Shown piece by piece: positions 36,135 through 60,225 of a DNA stretch of 64,000 nucleotides. The DNA is from Siphlonurus alternatus (lineage: Eukaryota; Arthropoda; Insecta; Ephemeroptera; Siphlonuridae). Numbering within the stretch: position 1 is the stretch's first letter; the number at the start of each line of letters is the position of its first letter. Position numbers and translations under genes: made by a program. Under the pieces are notes generated by a model, which was given only the letters and a program-made list of their open reading frames with translations, did no database searches and was not told the DNA's origin. The DNA is taken from assembly GCA_949825025.1 (NCBI GenBank), contig OX463786.1, positions 16,501,911 to 16,565,910 of the forward strand, given 5' to 3'.

Positions 36135-36605
36135 TTTAACATGTAAAATTTCAATAAATGAATAAATTTCATTTAAATTTTAAGATGATATAATAATGAA
36201 TTTAATATTTGTTCAATAAGAATAATGTCAAGTAAGCTTAAAATATAATTATATTATAGCATTTCACAAATTTTTCTTTGTAATTTTCATATTTTTTGTT
36301 ATTAAAAACCAAGGCTGCTTGATATCTAGTACTATTTATGTATAATTTTCTGTGGGATGTATGAATTATATTTTTGTAAACAAAATAATGTTCCTGTGTA
36401 ATTGATAAAATAATAAAGTGCTAAAGTGCTATAATTTTTGTCCATAAAATTATCAGTTTTTATATTATTTATTTACTCACAATAATCATTACATTTAATA
36501 ATTTTTCAAGCAGTACACTAGCTATGACCACTATCCAATAAGAGGGTAGACCAAGATGTAGGTTTACATATTACATTTTATGGATTATCAAATTTGTGTT
36601 TACAC

Positions 36606-36867
36606 CATAGAGTTAATATATTGTATAGAGACGCAAACCGGTAGGCGGAGCTGTCCGCTACCTCCCCTCAACTTCCCCTCCGCGGCTACAAGTGACGTCA
36701 CAACACGACCAATCAATGCAGCGGTATTTGATCATGTGACTAGTCCGAGCGAATCATTGTCCATCACAAGTGACGTCACTGGGGAGTTGAGGAGGGGAAA
36801 GTCTGACGCAGCCTTTTACGTAGAAAGAGTGCCGGTTTGCGTATCTATACAATATATTAACTCTATG
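36606..36867. mobile_element. 8-bp-TSD element with CATAGAG ends
   Basis: Inverted ends CATAGAGTTAATATATTGTA and TACAATATATTAACTCTATG are flanked by the perfect 8-bp duplication GTTTACAC (36598-36605 and 36868-36875). Inside are two TGACGTCAC words and GC-rich arms (GGAGCTGTCCGCTACCTCCC). The 8-bp target and CA start fit the P or hAT superfamily. 262 bp, no transposase. Confidence 0.85.
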
Positions 36868-37263
36868 GTTTACACTTCCATGAGCTATAAAGCTTGACCA
36901 GAGGGAAAAAACAAGATTTTTAGCATCTGATAAGACAAAAAAAAAAAAAAAGTAAGAATAAAATTAACAAAAAATAAATAAATAAAGTTAATTTAATTGA
37001 ATTAAATTAAAATAACAGATTAATTCGCTCACTTGTAGTAATTATAATTATATGAACGATTTTGTGACATATTCCTAAATGGAACCACACAGCTATATAC
37101 AGCTTGTTAAAAACTGATTGATGGCACCAACTGAGATTTCCATGGTTCCCTTAGTTAAAACTTTGCAAATGCTGGGGTGCATGCATTAATTGCTTGTCCC
37201 TCGAAATGCTACAAGCAATATGTAATGTCGAGTTCATCATGCACTTACTCACTTCACTATATA
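36868..37263. other. Intergenic tract with SINE-like fragment
   Basis: About 37130-37215 shares words with the element at 57600-57870 (TTTCCATGGTTCCCT, AACTTTGCAAATGCTGGGG). This is a likely fragment of the same tRNA-like SINE. Nothing coding. Confidence 0.35.
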
Positions 37264-37613
37264 TTAAGGGTAAGGTAACGCCACCAATGTTAAAAAAAAT
37301 CCCTCACACAAAAATTCTGAAAAAAATTTAAAATGTTCTCCTCTACACCCCCTATCAGTAGCTAAAATATCAGGTATGCAAATACGATCTAGTTTTTGAG
37401 TTATAAATTTTTAAAGTTGACTACATGGAGAAATGAAACTCCCATGTTAAATTAGTCAACTTTAAAAATTTATAACTCAAAAACTAGATCGTATTTGTAT
37501 ACCTGATATTTTAGCTACTGATAGGGGGTGTAGAGGAGAACATTTTAAATTTTTTTCAGAATTTTTGTGTGAGGGATTTTTTTTTAACATTGGTGGCGTT
37601 ACCTTACCCTTAA
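37264..37613. mobile_element. TTAA hairpin MITE, family C, copy 2
   Basis: TTAA|GGGTAAGGTAACGCCACC ... GGTGGCGTTACCTTACCC|TTAA, with arms mirrored throughout (AATGTTCTCCTCTACACCCC and reverse). It starts and ends in TTAA. Confidence 0.92.
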
Positions 37614-37631
37614 GCTTCATTTAGTGCAATT

Positions 37632-38034
37632 TTAAAGTAAAGGTAAGATTACACGAAACATTGATTGTTGTAGTCCCATTTGATTAACATGTAAACCTTA
37701 GCAACCTCATAAGAATTCTGAATTTTTTTTAGAGACAGTCCAAAAAAATGTGGAAAAAATTTCAAAACAATCAGAAGATTCAATTTTTTTAAATTAATTT
37801 TTTAAATTTTCAGTATAGATGAGGGCTTTCCCATGGAGACCTAAAAACTAGGAAATTAATTTAAAAAAATTGGATCGTCCGATTGTTTTGAAATTTTTTC
37901 TATATTTTTTTGGTGCCTATATAAAGAACTGTCTCTAAAAAAAAATTCAGAATTATATTATGAGGCTGCTAAGGTTTACATGTTAATCAAATATATGGGG
38001 CTACAACAGATGTTTCGTGTTTTTATACCCTTAA
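37632..38034. mobile_element. TTAA hairpin MITE, family D, copy 2
   Basis: TTAAAGTAAAGGTAAGATTA at the left and GTGTTTTTATACCCTTAA at the right. Inner arms GTAGTCCCATTTGATTAACA and the reverse are shared with copy 1 at 26605. It starts 18 bp after family C copy 2 ends. Confidence 0.82.
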
Positions 38035-38235
38035 AAATATAATTTATTTAGCAACAGTTACAGAACAAATAAGGTGTACCAAATATAATAATGCAATCAA
38101 CAAATACAACATGCATTAAAACACTATACACATATTTTATACTTTTAATATATTATAATGGAGTACCGACCTCAAAATTTCTTATTGCAGAAATGAATAT
38201 ATAAGTCACAACCACCGTCATCTTTCTCTTTATGT

Positions 38236-38590
38236 TTAAGGGTAAGGTAACGCCACCAATGTTAAAAAAAATCCCTCTCACAAAAATTCTGAAAAAAATT
38301 TAAAATGTTCTCCTCTATACCCCCTATCAGTACCTAAAATATCAGGTATACAAATACGATCTAGTTTTTGAGTTATAAATTTTTAAAGTTGACTACTTTA
38401 ACATGGAGAAATGAAACTCCCATGTTAAATTGGTCAACTTTAAAAATTCATAACTCAAAAACTAGATCGTATTTGTATACCTGATATTTTAGCTACTGAT
38501 AGGGGGTGTAGAGGAGAACATTTTAAATTTTTTTCAGAATTTTTGTGAGAGGGATTTTTTTTAACATTGGTGGCGTTACCTTACCCTTAA
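38236..38590. mobile_element. TTAA hairpin MITE, family C, copy 3
   Basis: TTAA|GGGTAAGGTAACGCC ... GGCGTTACCTTACCC|TTAA, almost identical to copy 2, which lies only 0.6 kb away. Confidence 0.92.
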
Positions 38591-38619
38591 AGAGACATCT
38601 TCAAGACTCTGTTTAATAA

Positions 38620-38863
38620 TTTAATTTTTGACAACGCCAATTATTGCATGGCTACTTATATGTCATTGGATCAATACCACTTCTTGTGTTATGGTGCCAT
38701 TATGGTGCTACTGTATTGGTCCTCACCCGCAAATTTGTGTCATACTCATATTATTATTATTTTTTCTTTTCTTTTTAGTATGTCTTATTATTTTTATCTT
38801 ACTTTTTGTTGCTGTTTTTTTTATGTATATATATATTACTGTATCGACACGGGTGAAATAAAA

Positions 38864-38918
<55 letters not shown>

Positions 38919-38931
38919 AATAAATAAATAG
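38620..38931 (+). mobile_element. Probable LINE 3' end with (AAAT)n tail
   Basis: T-rich 3' region ending GACACGGGTGAAATAAA followed by about 18 AAAT units. Two overlapping short frames of hydrophobic low-complexity residues are not genes. Confidence 0.45.
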
Positions 38932-39455
38932 AGGGTACAAAAGTTATGCTACTCTGATTTTTTCAGATTTTTTAGAGCCCGGCAACCATTTTTTAAAAAT
39001 TATTGAAAGTGCAGAAAAAGTGCCACCTAGCTCTTGCCGCCTCTCTTAATAAAAGATAGGATCGACCTAAAAGGGACGTGGGTTCGAACCCGACCTCGCC
39101 AAAACTTTTTAGCAATACTTCCCGGTCCCTAAAATATCTGAAAAAAAAAAAAATCACAGTATAAACAATTAAAGAATTAATATCTATAGATATTAATTCT
39201 TTGGTATAAACATCACTTTTCATCCTTTATCCATTTCTGCAATAAAAAATTTTGAGGTCGATACTCCATTAAAAGTATTAAAATTTATATTAAACAGTAT
39301 TATATATTATTATTAAACAGTATAATATGCTTATAGCTGAAGCAATTAATATATACTATAAATAATAGGATTTATATATCTGCGCTTTTTATAATGTACG
39401 TACTTTAATTTGGTCACGTGACCCTCCCGCGCGGCCATTACAATTGTATTGGAGG

Positions 39456-39623
39456 CAGGCGCGGATCCAGAAAAAAATTTCGGGAGGGGCTGCCTCCATA
39501 AGGCAAATGTTAAAAAAAAAAAAATTGGAGTGGGGAAAATGCCTATATTGCCCATGTTAAATCCAAAATTTCGGGGGGGGGGGGGCTGCAGCCCCCCCAG
39601 CCCACCCCCTGGATCCGCGCCTG
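39456..39623. mobile_element. Short hAT MITE, 168 bp
   Basis: Inverted ends CAGGCGCGGATCCAG and CTGGATCCGCGCCTG are flanked by the perfect 8-bp duplication ATTGGAGG (39448-39455 and 39624-39631). The interior has G and C homopolymer arms (GGGGGGGCTGCAGCCCCCCC). Confidence 0.93.
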
Positions 39624-39692
39624 ATTGGAGGACAAAGGTTCGTGGCGTCAAACCAAAGATAAATATATAGGGACGACTTTATAATATATTTT

Positions 39693-39694
39693 TA

Positions 39695-39742
<48 letters not shown>

Positions 39743-39752
39743 ATATATATAT
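39693..39752. repeat. (TA)n microsatellite
   Basis: About 58 bp of TA repeat with one T insertion. Confidence 0.95.
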
Positions 39753-39759
39753 TATGCTT

Positions 39760-41580
39760 TTTTAGTGCCCGAAGGAACTTTTTCTTTAGGATATTAAGAT
39801 ATTGAAATTAAGTATATAGATCATATATCGTCACTATATAACTTAATAAAAGGATATATAGGGACTCCTTGATTAGGGACTAAAAAGAAAAATATCCTTT
39901 TTGAAAATGCGAAAAAAAAAATAATAAACACAGCGCCTTTTTTTTAAGCATCTATAATATTATATTCTGCCATTGACCATCATGCAACGTATGAAGGGTA
40001 GCAGTAATTTAGGGGCTTGAAGATTTTCTAATAATATAACTGTCCAATTTTATTAATGAGAGCTCATATGCACATACTATGATATGTATATTGAAATTAT
40101 CAACATAATTAATACATTACAATAAAATAGTTTATATTTTTTTAATAATATTTTATTGAGAAATATATAACTGCATGGTAAAAGAATTAAGTCTTTTTGG
40201 TACTCGTTATTATTATAATGTACAGTATATATAATAATAATTATTTATGATAGCGTCAATTTTATACCATCTAGCTGAGGAACAGCAAATTATTAATACA
40301 CACGCGGTTGTTAAAATATATGACACACAGCTAGGAGATATGATGACCACAAGTTAAAGATAAAAAATATCTCATAACAGGATGTAGGCCTGTATTGTAA
40401 TTCCTGTTTATACTGCAGACACCGCGTGATTATTGTTAGTTTTCCTTGTGTGCTCATTGAAAAAAACGTGAGATTTTTTTATAATAGGTAAGACTATAAT
40501 ACCCATGTAACATATATATCGAAAAAAAACGTCACTTTTTGGATGTTTTGGTTTTAAAAAGTTTGCGTTGAATATAGAACGTTCATAAAACCTTTTATTG
40601 TTTCCTAAAATTATGCTTAAATGTGATAAATAAATAAATATCAAGACAGGTCTAAAATGATTTTATTAAATATTTTACCCAATTATTTTTTAATTCTCTG
40701 GATATTATTTTTATGAATGACGTTCATCGAAAATATGTTTTTCATGCGATATATATAAAATCGTTCCATAAATAGCTACATTTATACATTTTTTAAACGT
40801 TTTTATCTCCGGACAGTGAGTTTTCTTTAACACGCCACTGTAGACAAAATAATGTAAATACAATAAATAATAACGTCAGATATAGTAATTAACTTTTTTT
40901 TTTAAGTTAATAAATAAGATAACTTGAAAATGAATAAAAAAAATTAAATATTAATTTTCTATAATTTTATTGAGTTAAGATTGTTAAGAAAAATATGGGT
41001 ATAAATATATTTCTAATACCAGATTCTTCAAAATAATATTAATATCACTGACTTATATATACCATATACTATATACCCATGTAATATAAAAAATAATTCA
41101 ATTCAGCCCTTTAAAGTTGAAAATTAAAAATGGATTCGTTAACCCAACATCATCAAATAGATACATGTGTCTTATAGTAGTCTAGTGTGTTATAAGCAAG
41201 GAAGTTTTAATATAGTAATAATATTAATAAATTTTAATCTTTCTCGATAACAAAAATTTGGGATATATAACCCCCAAAATTTAACTTAAAGCTTATATGT
41301 GTTCAGCACATTCAAAGTATTGTAATTTTAATGTATATACATTGAGTTGCCTATAGTTCCAAAACCGGCAATATGCATTTTCAGTAAGGGTTAATTTCCT
41401 GACATTATAGGGTACATTACTATAATGAGAACGAATATACAAATTTAATCAATAATAATTAACAGATAAAGTAATTTTGTAATCGTGGGATTCAACTTAA
41501 TGCTCAAGCGATTAGCGTGGAGAGGAAATTTATGTTTAAAATTATCAATATATATTTTTTTTCATCCGTACGTATTTCAG
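39760..41580. other. AT-rich tract upstream of the receptor gene
   Basis: No element with clear ends and no exon I can support. An acceptor-like TATTTCAG sits five bases before the receptor ATG (41586), so a 5' UTR exon and promoter probably lie somewhere in this tract. I could not place them. Confidence 0.45.
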
Positions 41581-41585
41581 AAAAA

Positions 41586-53863
<12,278 letters not shown>

Positions 53864-53873
53864 TGTAATGTTG

Positions 53874-53935
53874 TCTTGGGTGCATGGCTAAATATAATAC
53901 GGCCTATTCTTAAAAACGAATCAAGAAGACTAGTA
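53874..53935 (+). mobile_element. Retroelement 3' tail at the receptor gene end
   Basis: CTTGGGTGCATGGCTAAATA...CGGCCTATTCTTAAAAACGA then ATCAAGAAGA matches the tail of the retroelement at 31757-31813. It begins 11 bp after the stop codon, so the receptor's 3' UTR may have been taken from, or run into, this element. Confidence 0.5.
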
Positions 53936-54256
53936 TTATATATAGGGGGCGATTCATGAAAGGTTTAACCAGAAAAGTATCCACGTTTCTCACTAATGAG
54001 TCATAGTGCCAATGACACTAAAAGTGGTTGGTGAAAAAACTGATAAGGTTATTGAAAAAAACTGGATAACTCTCTTCGTTAATCACGCCCAATGCATTAT
54101 GTATAAAGGACCCACAAAGAAATTTGAATATATTTTTTTATCAAATTTTGAAACAAATTTTCAATGTTAAAATCTTTGTTAATTATTTTGTAATAATCAA
54201 TTATATTCTCTTGTAAAATTGTATATTATATATATAATTTATATTAAAATAAGTAA

Positions 54257-54379
54257 TAGGTCTGTTTGTAAACCCTGTTCGGTGTACACTTTCTACACCC
54301 AATCGACCTTATGTCCCATGTTTATAAGGTTGATTGGGTGCAGAAATTGTACACCGAGCAGGGTTTACGAACAGACCTA
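54257..54379. mobile_element. Hairpin MITE, 123 bp
   Basis: TAGGTCTGTTTGTAAACCCT and AGGGTTTACGAACAGACCTA, with GTTCGGTGTACA / TGTACACCGAGC inside. Probable TA target. Confidence 0.85.
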
Positions 54380-54517
54380 ATATGTTTTCTACAAAACTAA
54401 ACAATTGTTTTAAGTACATAAAATATTTTTAAACAAATTTGTAACATACGATGAATATATTTATTTTGTCGTTAATTTTATCCGTTAGCTACAAATTATG
54501 AGAGTTACATGAGGCAA

Positions 54518-54686
54518 ATCGTCCCTCATTCAGAATAATGAGCTATCTGCCACCCATGATCTCGTTGCAATAATGAGCTGTCTGCTATTTTAGGTGAGCG
54601 CAATTATGAATTTTATACTTATTTAAAGTTCATAATTGCACTCACCTGAAATAGCATATAGCTCATTATTCCGGACGAGGGTCGAA
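54518..54686. mobile_element. MITE family G, copy 4
   Basis: ATCGTCCCTCATTCAGAATA ... CCGGACGAGGGTCGA. Close to copy 1 at 15572 throughout. Confidence 0.85.
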
Positions 54687-54871
54687 AAATTAAATATTTA
54701 CATTAGAAATTTGGTATTTATATTAAGAGCATTCTTTGCTAGTCTAGAGACTCTGAAAAAGGTTAAGTTCATCACGATGTTTTTGCATGATAAAGGCGGA
54801 TTTAGATGGTGACAACGGCGATACGACGCGATTTTGACGTAAAAGCTGTGAAATCCTATGCGGCGGCGAAT

Positions 54872-55399
54872 AGAGTATTGTCCTCAATTTTTTTTATTGC
54901 AGAAATGGATAGAGGGTGCAAAGTTATGCTACCCTGATTTTTTTCAGATTTTTTAGAGCCCGGGAACTATTTTTAAAAAATTATTGAAAGTCCTTTTCGT
55001 GACGTCACGAGACGCCGCTCCTTAAAGGTGGAGTCACATGGCGATTTTTACCATGCGACGCGACGCGAATAATGCGCACTTGCTGTAACATCCATTGGCG
55101 GCCATATTGGGCGATTAAAAGAAAAAGAGCATCGTAATTAACGCGATTACCTGCGAATTCGCCGCCGCATAGGATTTCGCAGCTTTTAAGTTAAAATCGC
55201 GCCGCGTCGCCGTTGCCGCCATCTGAATCCACCTTAAGAAAAAGATAGGACTTGCCGCCGCGTGACGTCACAAAAAGGACTTTCAATAATTTTTTAAAAA
55301 TAGTTCCAGGTCTCAAAAAAATCTGTAAAAAATCAGGGTAGCATAACTTTGCACCCTCTATCCATTTCTGCAATAAAAAAAATTGAGGACAACACTCCA
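54872..55399. mobile_element. MITE family A, copy 7 (contains a second K element)
   Basis: Ends AGAGTATTGTCCTCAATTTT and AAAATTGAGGACAACACTCC. Marker GTGACGTCACGAGACGCCG. Its TTAA in CTCCTTAAGAAAAAGATAGG is occupied by an inner family K element. Confidence 0.9.
55022..55237. mobile_element. TTAA hairpin MITE, family K, inner copy
   Basis: TTAA|AGGTGGAGTCACATGGCGAT ... GCCATCTGAATCCACC|TTAA, 216 bp with both targets. The empty site CTTAAGAAAAAGATAG is seen in the family A copies at 10013 and 56241, which proves the TTAA duplication. Confidence 0.93.
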
Positions 55400-55539
55400 T
55401 TCGCCGGTAATCGCGCTAATTACGATGCTCTTTTTCTTTTAATCGCCAAATATGGCCGCCAATGGATGTTATAGCAAGTGCGCACTATTCGCATTGCGTC
55501 GCATGATAAAAATCACCATGTGAATCCACCTTAACGCCC

Positions 55540-56235
55540 ACACACTTTTATAACGATTATAATTTTCTCCTGATTGTGAGTTGTGCTTAATAATTATTAT
55601 ATTTTGTTTTCAAAATTTGTATTATATTTTATGTATGTATTTTATATACTGATAAATTGTAAGATTAAACCTTAATTGGCCCATTAAAATAATAGTGTAA
55701 ATTAATTATATTTTAATAAATAAAACGTATTTTTAATCCATTATAAATTATAAAATAATGTTATTTTTCATTTCGCATGATAGGCATGAGATACCACTTC
55801 ATATATATCTGTATTTATTTAGTTTTTATAATTAATAAAACAATAATTTTGATTGCAACAGTAATATATTATATAATATTCATTCTTTCAAACATGACGC
55901 CATATTTTTTGCGGGGTAAGCCAGCAGCAGTATTATTACCTTGGTCGTCAATGTTCAAGACAATTTTTTTCTGCTCTTTAGTAGTAATATTATAATATAA
56001 TAATATTAATATATTATACATAATTTTAAGTAGATTATTATATTTTTGTATTGTACACACTGTAATATAAACGGTGCATTAAAAAAACATAGTAACACTT
56101 TATTTTTGTCTTTCTCATAAAGCTAAAATGTCTTGAGTGTCTAAAATAATCAAAGGTGGATTTACATGCTCTAGACTTTCGTCACCCCTGCACTATTCTG
56201 AATCTTTTTGTCACTCTTACTGTGAAAATATGGTG
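55540..56235. other. Intergenic AT-rich tract
   Basis: No gene or element with clear ends. Short hydrophobic frames around 55777-55995 look like chance frames in AT-rich DNA. Confidence 0.45.
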
Positions 56236-56240
56236 AACTT

Positions 56241-56556
56241 CAATGGAGTATCGACCTTATTTTTTTATTCCACAAATGGGTAGAGGGTGCAAAGTTATGC
56301 TACCCTGATTTTTTCAGATTTTTTACAGCCCTGGAAATATTTTTAAAAAATTATTGAAAGTCCTTTTTGTGATGTCACGCGGCAACTCTCCTTAAGAAAA
56401 AGATAGGACTTGCCACCGCGTGACGTCACAAACAGGACTTTCAATAATTTTTTAAAAATACTTCCAGGGCTGTAAAAAATGTGAAAAAATCAGGGTAGCA
56501 TAACTTTGCACCCTCTATCCATTTCTGCAAAAAAAAAAGTGAGGTCAATACTCTAT
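56241..56556. mobile_element. MITE family A, copy 8
   Basis: CAATGGAGTATCGACCTTAT ... GTGAGGTCAATACTCTATT. CRE subtype (GTGACGTCACA) with an intact TTAAGAAAAAGATAGGACTT site, the empty site for family K. Confidence 0.88.
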
Positions 56557-56973
56557 TCTTCGATAAATAAACTATCACTTTCCTCACCTCCCCTGATATT
56601 TCAAATATCAACCCCTACCGTAATGGATTTACAGCATCCATAAATCAGTTAGGGGTTGTTTTGTGTGTGGTGGGGGTACAGTAAATTAAAAATGTCAAGG
56701 GATATGTGTGAGGTAAATTGTTTTTAATTCTCAATTAATAGAATATGATATATTTTTTTTGTAATGTTAGCTGAGTTAAGGAAGTATCATACACTATAAA
56801 ATTGGCAGGAATGTTAACTTCACTTAATAAAAGTTGTGTATATTTTTTATATAGATTTGTTATTGTAACTCTTACTTTAAACACGGAAGTAATGTGAAAT
56901 TATAAGAAGCAATGTTATACAAATGAGTGTGTCCAGATCAGATTTGCTGGCTGCCTGTGAAAGGTAAGTGCAC

Positions 56974-57075
<102 letters not shown>

Positions 57076-57122
57076 GCTTTATCATCAAATTTCTCATGTA
57101 CTTGCAAAGTACTGGTACCAAT

Positions 57123-57394
57123 TTTTTTTTAGTGTAACAAATCTGAATTTTATAAGATTTTTAGAGACCAGGAAGTATTGCTTAAAAGTTTGCCATATAA
57201 GTCGGGTTTGAATCCACGCCCCTTTTAGGTCCCTATCTTTTTACTCGTATTAAGAAGTGACGTCTCTCTCTGTAATTTCAATAATTTTAAAAAATAGTTC
57301 CCAGGCATTTAATGATTTGAAAAAAAAAGAACCAGAGGAGCACAAATTTGCACCCTCTATTTATTTCTTCAATAAAAAAATTCAGGTTGTCTAT
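57123..57394. mobile_element. Degraded MITE family A, copy 9
   Basis: Recognised by GACCAGGAAGTATTGCTTAA, GTCGGGTTTGAATCCACGCC (decayed B-box word) and AAAATTCAGGTTGTC at the right. Same subtype as the 39-kb and 45-kb copies. Confidence 0.65.
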
Positions 57395-57604
57395 TCTCAA
57401 ATTTATAACTTTGATTAAAATAAAATTTGACTGAAATTGTACAAAAAAACTTGCGTGCAGAAAAGAAAATGGGGACAAAGAAGTGAGAAGGAAGTGCAAT
57501 ATTTAAATTAAATAAAAAATAGTTCTCGTTTTTATAAAATAGTTTTAATTTCACCACGAGAGCTATATATGCGAGCTTGCAAGTTTCATAAAAAAGCTAT
57601 TATA

Positions 57605-57870
57605 ACCGGGCACTTGAAGCTGTGGTAAACACATCCGATCCCTAATTGGATGATCGTGAGTTCGATCCCACAGGCACCGCAAAATTTGCGTGGTGTTTGC
57701 TAACGAATACCCACATGGAAAATTTATTGATGTCAATCATCAATTCCTGACCATCCTGAGTGTAGTTTTCATGGTTCCCTATGTCACAACTAAGCGAATT
57801 AGGAGACTCTGCAAAGCCATGACTGGGGCCCGGTTGGGAAATTTTCAAAAATTGTAAGCAATGCTACACC
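57605..57870 (+). mobile_element. tRNA-like SINE, second family
   Basis: The head has GCTGTGGTAAACACATCCG, an anticodon-arm-like CCGATCCCTAATTGGATG and a B box GAGTTCGATCCC, followed by AGGCACCGC. The body includes CATGGTTCCCTATGTCACAA. A fragment of the same body is at 37130-37215. Not a functional tRNA. Confidence 0.6.
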
Positions 57871-58105
57871 GGTTTCATGAAGAGCCAGGAAGTTAGATTG
57901 TGGCAGGATTTTTTTAAAAAATCAATTGATTCAAAGCTGTGTTTAAACTAAAACCTTTCTTTTTACTGCCTGAAGAATTTATTTTTCCTTTCAGTTTGAA
58001 GGAAAAAGTCTTATAATACGTCTGTTGAAAACTTCAATTTTTATTATTTATTGCTCAATAAAATGTAGATTATAATTCAAAATAAAAATTTTCATCTCAT
58101 CATGG

Positions 58106-58533
58106 TTAAAGGGGTACCAAAGTGAATACTTTTTTTTACATATTCGTGCAGCTAAGAATTATTCTGATATCCCTGTGTCTCAATATTTTCGTACAATGCC
58201 TAGTTATTTTAAAATTAATTATTTAATTTGAAAAGTGAGTTCTATGGCCGTTGGTTGATTCAAGTCGGTGCGCGCCCGCAGCAGCCGCTGATACGATGAG
58301 AATTTCCCGCAACTCATGGGAACCTCCTCCCGCCCCTTTCTTGTCGTATCACCGGCTGCTGCGGGAGCGCATCGGCTTGAATCAATCAACGGCCATAGAA
58401 CTCAATTTTCAAACTAAATAATTTATTGTAAAATAACTAGGCATTGTACGAAAATATTGAGCTACAGGGATGTTAGAATAATTCTTAGCTGCCTGAATAT
58501 GTAAAAAAAGTATTCACTTTGGTACCCCTTTAA
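58106..58533. mobile_element. TTAA hairpin MITE, family F, copy 2 (complete)
   Basis: TTAA|AGGGGTACCAAAGTGAATAC ... GTATTCACTTTGGTACCCCT|TTAA. Arms include GTTGATTCAAGTCGGTGCG and the reverse, TCAATATTTTCGTACAATGC and the reverse. Confidence 0.93.
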
Positions 58534-58539
58534 GAAATG

Positions 58540-59110
58540 ATACTTTATGGAGATGATAAGATACATTTGTGTCTTTTAAATATTGCCTATAGTATTTTTA
58601 GGCCGAAAATTTTCCATGATATCACGGATATATCTGGTGATTTTTGCTGTAAGATTATTATTAGTTAGTATTGTTATATATAATCATAACATATTGTGAC
58701 ACTTGCATGATTATAGTGCATTACTAAAAAAAAATTGATATACATTTCTTTATTAAATTATTTTATACATTTTATTTATTTTCAAGTCGTAAGTTAAATC
58801 TTGATGATAAATTAAACAATTTAACGTCATTTCCTCAGAATAAACTTTCGTCACCAAATGCGTAACAAGTTGTTTCGCCACTTTAAATGTTTGTTGATAA
58901 AGCCGGATGAAAAAATTGTGGTTGCAAACCAGGAAAAGGTATCAATAATAATTAACACTAACAAAGAAATAATACGAAAATTCCAACTTTCTTTACGAAA
59001 TTTAAGCGAAGTTGATTAATGTACTTAAATTTAATCTTATTTTATAGACTTAATTTAGTGACGATAACACATCATTAACACATATATTATGTATTATATA
59101 TAATATATAT
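58540..59110. other. Intergenic tract
   Basis: AT-rich, nothing recognised. Confidence 0.45.
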
Positions 59111-59112
59111 AT

Positions 59113-59516
59113 TAATCAAACCCTATTGGGCACTTCTACTTACTACATATAATTGCACACTACTTTGAGACCCCGAATCTTCCGTAACCCTAACTTGAGC
59201 GTTTCGCGGGCTCTTCCGGAACGGGGGCGGCCACGGCCATGCAACTTGCAATCCATCCCGGCATTTGCCTGCGATTGAGGGAAATGTGGAAATCTCAGCC
59301 AGGATGGACGCTATAGCTTTTGTTAATGAATCGGAAGTGCAATGTTCCAAAACCAGGGGAACCACATAGTGGAAAAGCGCCTGCAACGATTTACCCCAGG
59401 GTAGGAAACGTGATTTTTGTTGAAAATAGTTACCCATCCAACTACTAACCACGCTCGGCGTTGCTTGACTTTGGTGATCTGACGAGACCCGATCAAATGC
59501 ACTGCACCACACCTCC
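59113..59516 (-). mobile_element. 5S rRNA-derived SINE, subfamily 1, copy 1
   Basis: The minus-strand head (59430-59516) starts GGAGGTGTGGTGCAGTGCAT and includes GTTAGTAGTTGGATGGGTAA. The tail is AATAGGGTTTGATTAA. It matches the opposite-strand copy at 60696-61122 along its length; only about 1.2 kb separates the two, so they form an inverted pair. Confidence 0.88.
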
Positions 59517-59678
59517 ATATATCGTCCCTCGTTTGTATAATAATTAGCTATCTACCTACTATGATTTGATTGCAATAATGAGCTATCTGCTATTTTAGGT
59601 GAGCGCAAAAATGAAATGAGCTCATAATTGCGCTTACTTGAAATCTGATAGCTCATTATTCCGGACGAGGGCCGATAC
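59517..59678. mobile_element. MITE family G, copy 5
   Basis: ATATCGTCCCTCGTTTGTAT ... CCGGACGAGGGCCGATA. It abuts the head of the SINE directly. Confidence 0.8.
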
Positions 59679-59934
59679 GGTAGTTCAAATTCCATTTTTT
59701 CAAAATGCGTTATATTATATGCAATATTATTATACATTTTTCTCATATTTCGTCCAATACAATTTGAATTTGGCAGAGGTACATAAACTCCAAGTGAAAG
59801 CTTTATTATGCATAATTATACTAAAGATTAATTTATTTTCACGTTCTTTTATTGTTAATTGGAAGCGAATGTAGGTAAATAAAATTATTGTGCGTTCTCT
59901 TTTGTATAAATTATTATTTCTACGGCATCAAAAT

Positions 59935-60225
59935 GGGCAACCTGCATTATTTTTTATTGCATATCTATATCATGGAGGTCCTCAAATTATTTATTTCCAA
60001 TTTTTCTCACGTTTTTATATGCCTCCAGCACCCACAAAATCGAGGGAAAGGTTTATATTAAATCACGGGTATGCAAACTTTTAACACCAAAACATCAGGA
60101 ATGATTTCATACAGAGTTTTTCTCATAAAATTTGGGTGTTGGAGAGAAATAAAACAAAATTGAAAAAAATTAAAAATATAATAACTCGAGAGGTGCATTA
60201 TCCAAACATGTAGAATGTCCATATG
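59935..60225. mobile_element. MITE family B, copy 6 (diverged)
   Basis: AATGGGCAACCTGCATTATT ... AACTCGAGAGGTGCATTATC ... AGAATGTCCAT. Keeps ATTGCATATCTA and CTCGAG words. Confidence 0.65.

Larger units (their letters stand above)
38157..39271. mobile_element. MITE family A, copy 4, interrupted
   Basis: The left end AATGGAGTACCGACCTCAAA (38157-38215) and the right body and end (38930-39271, ...TTTTGAGGTCGATACTCCATT) belong to one family A element. A family C element (38236-38590) and a retroelement tail with (AAAT)n (38600-38931) separate them. The right half carries a tRNA B-box-like GGGTTCGAACCCGACC. Confidence 0.6.
54790..55534. mobile_element. Family K element split by a family A element
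   Basis: Left arm (AAAGGCGGATTTAGATGGTG ... TATGCGGCGGCGAAT) and right arm (ATTCGCCGGTAATCGCGC ... ATGTGAATCCACC|TTAA) form one K hairpin. A family A element (54872-55399) is inserted at its centre. Confidence 0.85.

Noticed and set aside
38628..38866. Two hydrophobic frames as membrane proteins
   Set aside because: T-rich low-complexity 3' end of a probable LINE next to its (AAAT)n tail.
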